In this document: in pieces, positions 18,201 through 25,877 of the stretch
Layout: the number at the start of each line of letters is the position of its first letter
How positions within the stretch are numbered: the stretch's first letter is position 1
Assembly (NCBI GenBank): GCA_902767775.1
Contig: CACXIP010000020.1
Span: forward strand, 36,827-100,826
Origin: an uncultured Prevotellaceae bacterium
GTDB lineage: Bacteria; Bacteroidota; Bacteroidia; Bacteroidales; Bacteroidaceae
Direction of reading: 5' to 3'
Length of the DNA: 64,000 bases
Translations under genes and position numbers: made by a program
Notes under the pieces: model-generated
Told to the model about the DNA's origin: nothing
Database searches by the model: none
Seen by the model: the letters and a program-made list of their open reading frames with translations, nothing else

Positions 18201-18931
18201 TGCGTGGCAGGAGCGATTTCATCTGGGTCATACTTGCCTTTCTTGGCAAAGGCTTCATCTTTTCGGTCGGAGATATAAAACTGATAGAGCCAGCCTATCA
18301 GTTCTGCACTGGCATACTGTTCGTCGGATATGAACTCCGTATGGTTGAGCATGGTGAGGAATCCTGCATCAGAAAGGATATTTGGTGGCAGCAACAATTC
18401 CGTATAGTCTGCTATTGCACCAAAACATTGATTGACGATGGGATTAGCATGACAGTAGGCCACGATAAGCAGGGCAAACTGCTGCTCTACCTTACTTGGG
18501 TCTTCGAGTAAGTCCATCAGTTTCTGTCGTTCTGTCTCACGCATATCAGGGAATCGACCTTGTTGTGCATCGCTAACAATAGCAGGCACATGGATATCCC
18601 CGCTCTCGTATTCCAAAACGGGAGCAATGAATCCCTGCTTCTCCATAATACGGATGGCCATAAAACGGTTGAACCAGGTGTATGCTGCTTCCTCCGTCAC
18701 CTCGCGAATGCTTCTTGATTGAATATTGTGATAGAGTGACATCCAACGTTTATAGAAGTCAAGACTCACCACATCATTCATAAACACGGCACCTCCCTCC
18801 ATTTCTTGTGGCAGTTCACTGGGCTGTCCTGTTTTAAGGTCAAAGCCCAGTGCCTGCAAGCGGTTGCGCACCCCTTGTATCAATATATTGCGTGCTTCAG
18901 TGGCGAAGCGTTTCAGCCGGCTTGTATCCAT
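15242..18931 (-). CDS. pglX: BREX adenine methyltransferase PglX, first copy
   Basis: 1229 residues. AADLACGSGHILNEAFDMFY is the SAM-binding motif and CMNPPYMGSGRF (near residue 502) the catalytic motif. N- and C-terminal parts match the second copy; the region after about residue 620 diverges, as expected for another recognition sequence. Relative to the second copy it carries a 25-residue in-frame insertion near residue 965 (15965-16048), whose DNA contains two small inverted repeats. It starts 13 bp after the stop of the GIY-YIG-like gene. Two intact pglX genes in one operon would let the system mark, or read, two different DNA sites. Confidence 0.95.
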   Translation of the reverse strand: MDTSRLKRFATEARNILIQGVRNRLQALGFDLKTGQPSELPQEMEGGAVFMNDVVSLDFYKRWMSLYHNIQSRSIREVTEEAAYTWFNRFMAIRIMEKQGFIAPVLEYESGDIHVPAIVSDAQQGRFPDMRETERQKLMDLLEDPSKVEQQFALLIVAYCHANPIVNQCFGAIADYTELLLPPNILSDAGFLTMLNHTEFISDEQYASAELIGWLYQFYISDRKDEAFAKKGKYDPDEIAPATQIFTPNWIVKYMVQNTIGRIYLDNNPYEDELQEKWRCLVEPTEKTPEDGIFHYEDLRELKAADLACGSGHILNEAFDMFYGLYINEGYNRKDAIAHIFRYNLLGIDIDSRAKQLATFALLMKACQKDASFLDGHLMPRVYAMPRPIGEVMPDNLTLTLEDEDAVRAWLGMIVPIFLMGDNQKMVGELCDAIQLIDDAGTLGSIMKFNLSESTRNTVIIRLQEYEEMMIQGGIVTEENRLLMPYMRIILALTDHYAAICMNPPYMGSGRFDNVLSKYVRDNYEKSKADLFAVFMEVAIDRLADNGKYGMINMHSWMFLSSFEKLRRDLLENFHIDSLLHLGPRTFDELSGEVVQNAAFVVTNSLSRIRELENCGTYFRLVDGKNCSDKERMFFDAQTNHTERVYYANVEQGNFEKIPGLPIGYWASSMIMRNFISGESLSSFITASVGIQTGDNGLFMRLWWEVVADNIKFDATNVNSSFQSKKWFPFNKGGAFRKWYGNNEFLVDWQNDGERIKLNSEETGHHYQQYDDSLKFKPMITWSRIATSVTSFRVKSGFLSDMSGFCLYPHDNGFIHYYTGFLNSIVCTEYLKILAPTLNFMVGPVTSVPIIIRNDTSISSFVKQNIEISKFDWDSHETSWDFKSNPLVALCNQYMQEDCDASSYRIENFVKEFEEQWTDKFMQLHENEEELNRQFIEIYGLQNELTPDVPLDEITILQQGEISIEREQSPNSFGTMPNEEEIRRNQISIKDNQIVWHTDVLMKQLISYAVGCMMGRYSIDKPGLILANQGDGIEQFNEQVSNSRFEVDDDGIVPLMSAQSDFSDNATVRFKHWLSVAFGEDTLVENLNFIEASLGKSIDDYFVKDFWKDHKKMYQNRPIYWLFSSKKGAFQCIAYMHRMDAFTAERIRTKYLLPHIEWLLQKQSEMEAEAANLSARERKQLDNIVKQIAECREYHDRLHVIADKQIAFDLDDGVVVNYAKFGDVLQKIK
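15263..16050 (-). repeat. Duplicated pglX 3' segment, copy in the first pglX
   Basis: Partner of 11640-12345: same coding content, interrupted by the 75-bp insertion at 15965-16048. Differences are mostly silent or conservative. Confidence 0.8.
15965..16048 (-). repeat. In-frame palindromic insertion in pglX
   Basis: 75 extra bp compared with the other pglX, bounded by a short direct repeat (GAGATTT, which gives ISI twice in the protein). Inside are inverted repeats GCCGAA/TTCGGC (15982-15987 and 15999-16004) and CCAAA/TTTGG (16011-16024). The size, in-frame position and inner palindromes recall the palindromic elements that insert in coding genes of some bacteria. Confidence 0.55.
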
Positions 18932-18944
18932 TTTTCATATCATT

Positions 18945-19601
18945 TTATATATGAGCTGTAACTAATTCCTGCCACATCTCATAAATCTTATTTCTTTTAT
19001 ATGTAAAATACTGATAACCATTGTGCTGGTTAGTTATGCCGTTTCTTGGATGATTTTCATTCATATATTTTGTGAGAGTCATTTCTTGTCCATTCACCAA
19101 TATCTTATTGTTGCGTACTTCAAACTCCTTATTATCAGATACACATTTTATCTTGTCGCCATTTTTAATTCCAAGAAAATCCATTCTACAATTAGGTAGT
19201 TGCATATCTATTATTGCATTATTCCGATATACATATCTTCTTCCATTGTGACATAATTCGGAATCAGGGAAACTAATCAAAATGTTTTTATAAACATCTA
19301 TGACGTCGTTGATATGAGTACATTGTATCCATTCACAACCACCATTTTCCCCATTGTTATTGATTATCCATCCCTTTTGTATAAAAATTTCCTTTAATTT
19401 CTTTTCAATACTTTTATATGATTTAGAAAAAATGATTACTTCATCGTAAAAAGGATGATTGGGAGGAGTAGAATTGCTTTGTATTCTTTTCCTCTCAAAT
19501 GGGTTGATTGTTATACCAAATTTATGTATCCCCAAATTACAAAATACATCATTTGTAAATAGGTATACAATACCGCAATTATCAACTAGTGTTCTGGCCA
19601 T
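18945..19601 (-). CDS. GIY-YIG-like (T5orf172-type) nuclease candidate inside the BREX operon
   Basis: 218 residues. The N-terminal 100 residues fit the T5orf172/GIY-YIG fold: GIVYLF at residues 10-15, HKFGIT at 26-31, Arg37/Arg39, and the IEKKLKEIF helix followed by CEWIQC. The C-terminal part has a small beta domain (DFLGIKNGDKIKC, then KILVNGQEMTLTKYM) like the domains found beside restriction and modification proteins. It sits between brxC and the first pglX (60 bp and 13 bp gaps), the place where other BREX systems have no gene, and is more AT-rich than both neighbours. A DNA-cutting role is inferred; catalytic residues cannot be confirmed by eye. Confidence 0.6.
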   Translation of the reverse strand: MARTLVDNCGIVYLFTNDVFCNLGIHKFGITINPFERKRIQSNSTPPNHPFYDEVIIFSKSYKSIEKKLKEIFIQKGWIINNNGENGGCEWIQCTHINDVIDVYKNILISFPDSELCHNGRRYVYRNNAIIDMQLPNCRMDFLGIKNGDKIKCVSDNKEFEVRNNKILVNGQEMTLTKYMNENHPRNGITNQHNGYQYFTYKRNKIYEMWQELVTAHI

Positions 19602-19661
19602 GCGAAATAGTGTTAATTGTGTTTTTTTTGTTTTGACACAGATTTGTTAATGATAACAAAA

Positions 19662-22600
19662 TCAATTTATGATGATATCTATATCATCATCCAAATGTTG
19701 CATCAACTCTGCTTTAAGTCCTTGAAGATACAAATCAATGTCTGCTTCTGTATGCATAGGCACACTGGTTTGGGTGTTTAGATGAACAACCTTTCTAACA
19801 CGCGGCTTGACTGGCTTAGGTGGTAATGGAGGCTCTTCGCCACTTGGCGGCATAGGAGGTGTAGGAGGAGTTGGTGGCGGAACTATTGCATTATTGATTT
19901 TTTTCGTCTGCTCTTCATAGAAATCATCTGTAAAGGCATTGGCTTGAAGCGCATAGAAGTTATTGGTGTTGGTTCTCAAAGAAATGGTGACATCTCTTTT
20001 TGCAAATTTGTCACGAGGCACATTCACGCTTTTAGCATACTGCTCCAGATCATCAAATACGGCATTGAATTTGTCTTTGATGATTTGTATCAATTCCTTT
20101 TTCTTCTCCTGTAACTTACCATTGATGGTCTTTTGAAGTTTAGTATAAGAAGGCATACGCTCCCATGGCTCTTCATCGGTGGTCACGGCACGTAGTGAAC
20201 GTAAGGCTTCCTGCTGGTCATTATGGAGGAAAGAGAAATTATCGCGGTTATCATCAATGAAGCTAATGATTTGCTGATAGCGTGAGAATTGGTCGCCATA
20301 GAAAGTGTTGATGCTCTTACAACGGTCGAACAGTTTGCTGGCTTCCTCACGGGCATCTATGATGGTCTGGAAGAATTTCAGGTCTTCCCTGATAGTCGTC
20401 CACTTCTCCATAAGCGTAATGGCTTCGTCAATGACATGGGCAAATGGACAACCATTAATCTTATGGGATAATTCACGGTAGTTCTTCAACAGTTTGTTGA
20501 GAGCACTGTCATCGGTCTCCTTGCAGTTGCGGAACAGTTCTGTGCTGTCGTTGCTGCCTTTGACAGACATCACATTAAAGATGTCCTTCCATGCCTCAAT
20601 AAAATCATTGAGTACTTCCTGGGGAATTGCCTTGGCCTTTTCGACAGTGAACTTTGAAGCGTCACGGACGATGTTCCGTGCGGTTTCTTCACGAGTAACA
20701 TTGGGATTGTTGTTGTAATTGAAAGCATAAAGATGGCGGCGTACCAGTTCATTGAGGTAATAAATGGTGGCGAAGTCACTCCATCCGTATGGCACTCTGG
20801 CGAACTGACGTATGGCATCGGCCACGGTGACATCATGGGGCTGACGGTCAAGCCAGTCCTTTATCTTCTTCTCTGGTTGTGAAAGAGGCATTCCCGGAAG
20901 GGTGGCTTCTACTGGCCGAAGAATCTTTGCAGAAAGGTCGGTCTGATTCCTGGGGGTTGCATTATTGTTCACTAATCCTGCGAACTGATACAGCGTTTCA
21001 AGATGCTTGTTCAACAAGGTCTTGTAACGCTCTGCTTTCTTGGCCGTACCTGTGTCGGCTGCAGTCATCACATTCCCACAGGAAATAACTGGACATGTGT
21101 CGAGCATCTGCTGGAATAGTGGAAGAATATCTCTCTTATAAAGTTCGTCTGCTCGTTCTGAGAAAATTCTCTTGGTTCGTTGGCGTTCTTCACTGATGGC
21201 TGGCTCCTGCGCAAAACGCTGCACCCGGCAGTAATAGAGGAAATTGGCTCGAAGTTCCTTGTTGTCCTTCAGTTGGGGATAAAGGAAATACACCAAATGG
21301 GTACCTTGGGGAGTGTTGTTTAAAGAAAAAGCGAACTGGTCAGGGGAGTCCGTATTGGCAGTGGTAATGAAATCAACGTTTATGTCAGCATTATTGCTGA
21401 GATAGTTGCGTCCATCGATGCTTACACCCACATTGAAAGAACGGGTGGCGAAATTCTCCTTGTTGGAAGGATTGCCAAAGTGATTGAAGAAAATCTTACG
21501 CAACTCATCACTATAGGTGTTGCTGTCAACCTGCTGGTTCTTGATAATCTGAGCCACCTTGGATTCTTCTTCCGTAAAGAACTCATAAATCAGAGTGTTT
21601 GTCTCGGTCTTAACCTTGCGGATGACGGCTTTGTCGATGAGGTAGGCCAAAACTTTCGAGACCTCTTCCTTGATGACTGCCTTATTCGCATCCACTTGTG
21701 ACATCAGCAGGGTCGCAACATTGTCAATAGTGGCAGAGAACTGTTGCTTATCTTCATCCTTCAGGTTACAAACCATGAACAACACATAAACCACACGACG
21801 ATAAAACGCCTGCTTTTTCTCATCGTCGATAAGTTCAAGAGCCTGACGGGCATTCTCAAAAGCACGCTGACCAAGGTGCTGCATCGAACCCTGGAACATG
21901 GCACCGAAGAACTTGTCGAATGGGACGAACTCGCCGACCTCCATATCCTGGGTCTCACGGGCTATGGAATAGGTGATGTTGATGAGTGAACGCTCGTTAC
22001 CCTTCACCTGCTTGTCCACATAGTTCATCGTCTCGAAGGAATCGAGCACCTTCTTGATCAACTGGAACTGATAGGGAACAAAAGGATAGTAAGCAGCAAA
22101 GTTTTCCTTGTCTTTGTAACTTTTGTATGTGCTGGGGAGCACGAATTGGGCATCGAGACGTGCCTTGTCTTTCTCAAACATCTTGGCAAGCATCAACTCC
22201 ACATCGCCCTTCTTGTCAAGAATACGTTTCTGTGTGATGTATTCCGGCGAGGTGCCTTGCAAGGAAGCACGAACCTCAAAACGTCCAAGAATCTTTCCTA
22301 CTTCGTCTTCCGGATTGGTAGCGTTGCCGCCTACATTCGTAACGACATCCTCCAATGTCTGCTGTGCCGTACAAGCAATCCACACCTTGGACTCACATAC
22401 CTCATCGAGACGTTTCACAAGCGACTGCAACTGCAAAAGTAGTTCACGGTGTTGACCGATGAACTGGCTTACTTCATCGACGAAGAACAGCAAGCGGAAA
22501 TTACGGTTGGCCTTGCTGTCGATATATTCTTTCAATTCCTGGGCAAAAGACTCCACCGATACATTGATGTCGTTGTTGACTATCTTCGTGCGAATGACAT

Positions 22601-23309
22601 CTGTGGCCAAAGCCGGGTCCACTTCCTTCGCCATCCTTAGAGCTAAGTCAAGCCGTCCTGCTGCAAAGCGTGAAATGTTCCGCTCCCAGTCATAGCCCTT
22701 GCTCTTCACATATTCCTTAAACTCTCCGAACTTGCCATCATCATCCAATGCCTTTTCCAGATATTGTGCCATGGCCAGGTTGAATGAATTGTAGCCACGC
22801 TTGGCGTTGAACTGATTCCAGAAAATGGTAGTAAAAGCCGTTGCTTGATTGGCATTCGCATCGTGAACGTCTCCAATATTGAACAGGATCATCTCAACAT
22901 CTGCCCTGTTGACATACCAGTTCTGCAGCGCTTTGATTTCACTTAATGAAACACCCACGTCTTCAAGGATGGTGAGGTCTTGATTGCTGTGCATCATCTC
23001 CTGAGTAGCTTCATAGAAACGCTCAAAAGCCAAATCGCGATGTATGCCGATATTGGAAAGGCAGTAGCCGGCATATTTCAGGAAGTGAGATTTACCTGAA
23101 CCAAAATAGCCGTTTATCCAGATGCCCACATGGCTGCCTTGATTATCCTTGACATTCTGTAAAATCTTAAAGAGATTGGCTATCAGCTCTGGCGTGAAGA
23201 CATACTCTGTGATTTCAGTCAACACAGTATCGTCACTGAGGTCGGAAGCCGAGACGGCAGGATTCACCTTGCGGTCAAGACCTTTTTCGTATAAATCTTT
23301 GAATTTCAT
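19662..23309 (-). CDS. brxC: BREX P-loop ATPase BrxC
   Basis: 1215 residues. Walker A GYFGSGKSHFLKY is at residues 67-74 and LLFFVDEVSQFIGQ is the Walker B strand near residue 275. A long helical C-terminal region ends in a Pro-rich linker and a short acidic tail, as in type 1 BrxC (DUF6079/PglY-like). BrxC is a core ATPase; its exact reaction is not known. It starts 12 bp after brxB. Downstream, 60 bp of AT-rich DNA separates it from the GIY-YIG-like gene. Confidence 0.95.
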   Translation of the reverse strand: MKFKDLYEKGLDRKVNPAVSASDLSDDTVLTEITEYVFTPELIANLFKILQNVKDNQGSHVGIWINGYFGSGKSHFLKYAGYCLSNIGIHRDLAFERFYEATQEMMHSNQDLTILEDVGVSLSEIKALQNWYVNRADVEMILFNIGDVHDANANQATAFTTIFWNQFNAKRGYNSFNLAMAQYLEKALDDDGKFGEFKEYVKSKGYDWERNISRFAAGRLDLALRMAKEVDPALATDVIRTKIVNNDINVSVESFAQELKEYIDSKANRNFRLLFFVDEVSQFIGQHRELLLQLQSLVKRLDEVCESKVWIACTAQQTLEDVVTNVGGNATNPEDEVGKILGRFEVRASLQGTSPEYITQKRILDKKGDVELMLAKMFEKDKARLDAQFVLPSTYKSYKDKENFAAYYPFVPYQFQLIKKVLDSFETMNYVDKQVKGNERSLINITYSIARETQDMEVGEFVPFDKFFGAMFQGSMQHLGQRAFENARQALELIDDEKKQAFYRRVVYVLFMVCNLKDEDKQQFSATIDNVATLLMSQVDANKAVIKEEVSKVLAYLIDKAVIRKVKTETNTLIYEFFTEEESKVAQIIKNQQVDSNTYSDELRKIFFNHFGNPSNKENFATRSFNVGVSIDGRNYLSNNADINVDFITTANTDSPDQFAFSLNNTPQGTHLVYFLYPQLKDNKELRANFLYYCRVQRFAQEPAISEERQRTKRIFSERADELYKRDILPLFQQMLDTCPVISCGNVMTAADTGTAKKAERYKTLLNKHLETLYQFAGLVNNNATPRNQTDLSAKILRPVEATLPGMPLSQPEKKIKDWLDRQPHDVTVADAIRQFARVPYGWSDFATIYYLNELVRRHLYAFNYNNNPNVTREETARNIVRDASKFTVEKAKAIPQEVLNDFIEAWKDIFNVMSVKGSNDSTELFRNCKETDDSALNKLLKNYRELSHKINGCPFAHVIDEAITLMEKWTTIREDLKFFQTIIDAREEASKLFDRCKSINTFYGDQFSRYQQIISFIDDNRDNFSFLHNDQQEALRSLRAVTTDEEPWERMPSYTKLQKTINGKLQEKKKELIQIIKDKFNAVFDDLEQYAKSVNVPRDKFAKRDVTISLRTNTNNFYALQANAFTDDFYEEQTKKINNAIVPPPTPPTPPMPPSGEEPPLPPKPVKPRVRKVVHLNTQTSVPMHTEADIDLYLQGLKAELMQHLDDDIDIIIN

Positions 23310-23321
23310 ATTGAGGTGTTT

Positions 23322-23930
23322 TTATTTATTTACTAACAGAATGGCACGATAGGTATGAGCATCCTCCAATGTATCGAACAAGGAGAAAGAGTTCCCTTCT
23401 TGATGACCAGGGTAAAAAAGAATGATGCGATACCTGCTGGGATCGTTATATTTTTCGTAACGAGTGAGGAATACGTTCGTCCGCATATAAGGGAACATTT
23501 TGCCAATGCCGTGAATGAACACGTATGGCTTGTTATAACCGTCATTAGTGGCCATATGCTCCTCTATCTTGTCACTCACAAAACTGATGAAATTGTCTGA
23601 ATTGGCTTCTGCTGTCAGTTCCTCAGTCACCAAGTCGGGGTGAGTCTTGTCTCCTTCAAATGTATCTTCAAGCAAAGAGGTTTCGCCAAACTTCTCATTT
23701 CGCAGATAGTCGCAGAAAACCCGGAACAAGTCAAGTTCCAAAGCGTTGACAAAGTTCGTCGGCCTTTCCAACTTCTTCTTGAACTCTTGTATCTGCTGGC
23801 GAATCATGTATTCTTCACTGGCAGGGTACTGGTATATGTAATAGTTGTAAAAGATGTTTCCACTCTTCTCGTCAAGAAACTGTGGAGAGCAGAGATAATC
23901 ATACAACTCTTCAATAGACATTTTTTTCAT
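23322..23930 (-). CDS. brxB: BREX protein BrxB (DUF1788)
   Basis: 202 residues. The central pattern (KPYVFIHGIGKMFPYMRTNVFL, then RIILFYPGHQEGNSFSLF) is that of DUF1788/BrxB. The ATG overlaps the brxA stop codon in an ATGA, so translation is coupled. BrxB is a small core protein that contacts PglZ in studied systems. Confidence 0.93.
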   Translation of the reverse strand: MKKMSIEELYDYLCSPQFLDEKSGNIFYNYYIYQYPASEEYMIRQQIQEFKKKLERPTNFVNALELDLFRVFCDYLRNEKFGETSLLEDTFEGDKTHPDLVTEELTAEANSDNFISFVSDKIEEHMATNDGYNKPYVFIHGIGKMFPYMRTNVFLTRYEKYNDPSRYRIILFYPGHQEGNSFSLFDTLEDAHTYRAILLVNK

Positions 23931-24565
23931 AAGATATGCGATTTAATTTCGTTAATCTCGTATGGAAAAAGAAGAAGTGCTTCCAAAAACCACTCCTCCC
24001 CGGCTCGGAAGTAATATTCCAATTCATCATTGTCAGGACGAATGGATTGAAGTTGATTGCTCTTTTCATTCAACAAACCGGTTTGCCGAAGAAAGGTGAG
24101 ATATTGGCTGGCACATCGGTCTTTGGTATTGTCTGACCAACTATCAACAAATTCATCATGTGCAGCAATCTCATTAAATTCCATCATAATGTCAGATTTG
24201 TCTAACTGATGGTTGATAGAATTCCAATGGCGGATGGCTACATTGAAGTGGAAATCGAAGACAAGTTTGTATGTTTTCAAGATGGCATAGAACAATCCAG
24301 CCCGTTGGCCAGTCTCACTCCATCCCTGCCATGATTGCCAGAAATATATGGGAACAGAGTTGAAACGTCGTTTGAATTCCAAAGCGAATGTACGACGAGC
24401 CTTGCGTGAATTGACTTGCAGAATTTGATTGTTCTCTATCTCTTCTTTGATAAGTTGGTCTGCATTCTCCGCCATCAATAATGGCAAGAACCGCTTGAAC
24501 TCATATATGAGAAATGAACATCCGGTTATTGCTGCTGTATATGGACTATTGTTTTTTGTGCTCAT
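23927..24565 (-). CDS. brxA: BREX protein BrxA (DUF1819)
   Basis: 212 residues from ATG 24565; the frame can begin at a TTG at 24577, which is less likely. The sequence (YTAAITGCSFLIYEFKRFLPLL, then INSRKARRTFALEFKRR-like helix) fits the DUF1819/NusB-like BrxA family, a small DNA-binding protein. It lies 34 bp after the WYL regulator gene and starts the core operon. Confidence 0.92.
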   Translation of the reverse strand: MSTKNNSPYTAAITGCSFLIYEFKRFLPLLMAENADQLIKEEIENNQILQVNSRKARRTFALEFKRRFNSVPIYFWQSWQGWSETGQRAGLFYAILKTYKLVFDFHFNVAIRHWNSINHQLDKSDIMMEFNEIAAHDEFVDSWSDNTKDRCASQYLTFLRQTGLLNEKSNQLQSIRPDNDELEYYFRAGEEWFLEALLLFPYEINEIKSHIL

Positions 24566-24599
24566 AATTGTTTGCAAAATTAATGCTCACCTGTGCGCT

Positions 24600-25619
24600 C
24601 TATCTGCACGAGTCGTATTTTTTCAGATTATCTAATAAGATTTCATGTATATGTTGACGGTATGATGCTGGAGATAGCACTTCCACGTCTTTTCCAAAAG
24701 ATAGTATGTGGTGGTCAAGCTCGTAATTGGGCTTCACCTCTATGCAGAGTATGCGATTCTCTCGGTCAATGACTTTCTGGGAAGGATGAAGCGGTTTCGA
24801 CGTGATATAGGGGAACTGCTTCTCTGTAAATTGTAGGTGGATGGTGAGTTTCTCCACACTCCTTGGCGGTATCGTCACTCCAATGACGTCATCAAAGTAA
24901 TGTTCGAAGTCGATGCTTTCATTGGGGATAAAATCCACATTCTCCACTATCTCAATGGAAATAATACGGTCAAGGGCAAAGTTAGTGATGGTATGATAAT
25001 CGTTATCCAGGGCCAAAAGGAACCAACGGTTGTTGTATTGTCGGGTATAATACGGATGAACTGTCTGCACTCGCTCCTCGCTATCCTTCTTATAGCTACG
25101 ATAAGTGATACGCAGCACCTTTTGGCTGGTCATTGCATCGAAGAGCTTGGGTAGAAACGACAAGCCTTTCAGTTCCTTGTTCTGATCAAACCCCACTACT
25201 TTTCCACAGTCGCCCCTCAGGTTGAACCTCCATTCGAGGTTGGAGATGACATCCTCTATCCATTCATTGTCGGCAAGTCCACGGAATCGGCTCAATGTCT
25301 GTATGGCCAATCTCAACTGGTTGGCTTCGGCTTTGGTCAGAGGTTGGTTGTTGATGGAGAAATCCTGTGTCTCGTATCGATAAAACACCTTCCGGTCTTT
25401 CTTCCGGCGTTCGAGTGGAATGCTCCATCCTGCCTCACTCTCCATATACTTGATGTCATCAAAAATCTGGCGACGGCTCACTCCACCCATACCGTTATAG
25501 CTCTGCAAGGCTTCATCACACTTGGCAATGAGGTCTTCGATATAATACCGATGACTGAAGTCTCGGAAACACTTGTCGAGTGTCTGATATCGTATGGATG
25601 CGTTTTTGTTGGTAGGCAT
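24600..25619 (-). CDS. WYL-domain transcription regulator of the BREX cluster (BrxR-like)
   Basis: 339 residues. A winged-helix part is at the N-terminus (GGVSRRQIFDDIKYMES is the recognition-helix region), and a WYL domain is in the middle (ITYRSYKK, then VHPYYTRQYNNRWFLLALD), then a WCX-like C-terminal part. WYL regulators of this kind repress BREX operons in other bacteria and respond to an unknown ligand. It is the first gene of the minus-strand unit and has a TACCTTTG box 27 bp upstream, so it probably controls its own promoter. Confidence 0.88.
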   Translation of the reverse strand: MPTNKNASIRYQTLDKCFRDFSHRYYIEDLIAKCDEALQSYNGMGGVSRRQIFDDIKYMESEAGWSIPLERRKKDRKVFYRYETQDFSINNQPLTKAEANQLRLAIQTLSRFRGLADNEWIEDVISNLEWRFNLRGDCGKVVGFDQNKELKGLSFLPKLFDAMTSQKVLRITYRSYKKDSEERVQTVHPYYTRQYNNRWFLLALDNDYHTITNFALDRIISIEIVENVDFIPNESIDFEHYFDDVIGVTIPPRSVEKLTIHLQFTEKQFPYITSKPLHPSQKVIDRENRILCIEVKPNYELDHHILSFGKDVEVLSPASYRQHIHEILLDNLKKYDSCR

Positions 25620-25645
25620 AAGGTATTTGATAGATTTAGTAGATG

Positions 25646-25653
25646 CAAAGGTA
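25646..25653 (-). promoter_or_regulatory. Probable promoter -7 box of the BREX operon
   Basis: TACCTTTG on the minus strand matches TAnnTTTG, 27 bp before the regulator ATG. A clear TTTG 19-20 bp upstream is missing, as may be expected of a promoter that needs an activator or is normally weak. The region 25620-25877 holds also the right 21-bp repeat and the promoter of the next gene. Confidence 0.5.
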
Positions 25654-25751
25654 CAATATATTTTACTAATTATACACCTTATTTTAAAGAAATAGGCTTC
25701 AAAACGGCCATTTTATCGCATTTTTGATGTTTCATGCAGGATTTTTCCTCA

Positions 25752-25772
25752 TCTGTGAAGATAGGCTGCACT
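25752..25772 (+). repeat. 21-bp direct repeat, right copy, flanking the BREX block
   Basis: Identical over 21 bp to 2346-2366 in the same orientation. It lies between the divergent regulator gene and CoiA-like gene, just outside the BREX operon promoter. Confidence 0.7.
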
Positions 25773-25820
25773 CTACGAATAAAAATATTGCCAAGATGAA
25801 GAGAAAGCATGGTCAACAAC

Positions 25821-25851
25821 TTGGCAATTTGCGGCGTTTTTTGTTTCTTTG
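25821..25851 (+). promoter_or_regulatory. Probable promoter of the CoiA-like gene
   Basis: TTGG at 25821 and TTTCTTTG at 25844-25851 stand 20 bp apart, near the Bacteroidetes -33/-7 spacing; the first base of the -7 box differs from consensus. The ATG follows 26 bp later. Confidence 0.5.
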
Positions 25852-25877
25852 CATGTGAAAATCAAAAATGAATAGCT

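Noticed and set aside
2346-25772. Known attachment-site repeats of the CTnDOT or NBU integrases
   Set aside because: The 21-bp repeat does not look like the core sequences I know for those integrases, and no recombinase is in the island; it is reported only as a repeat.
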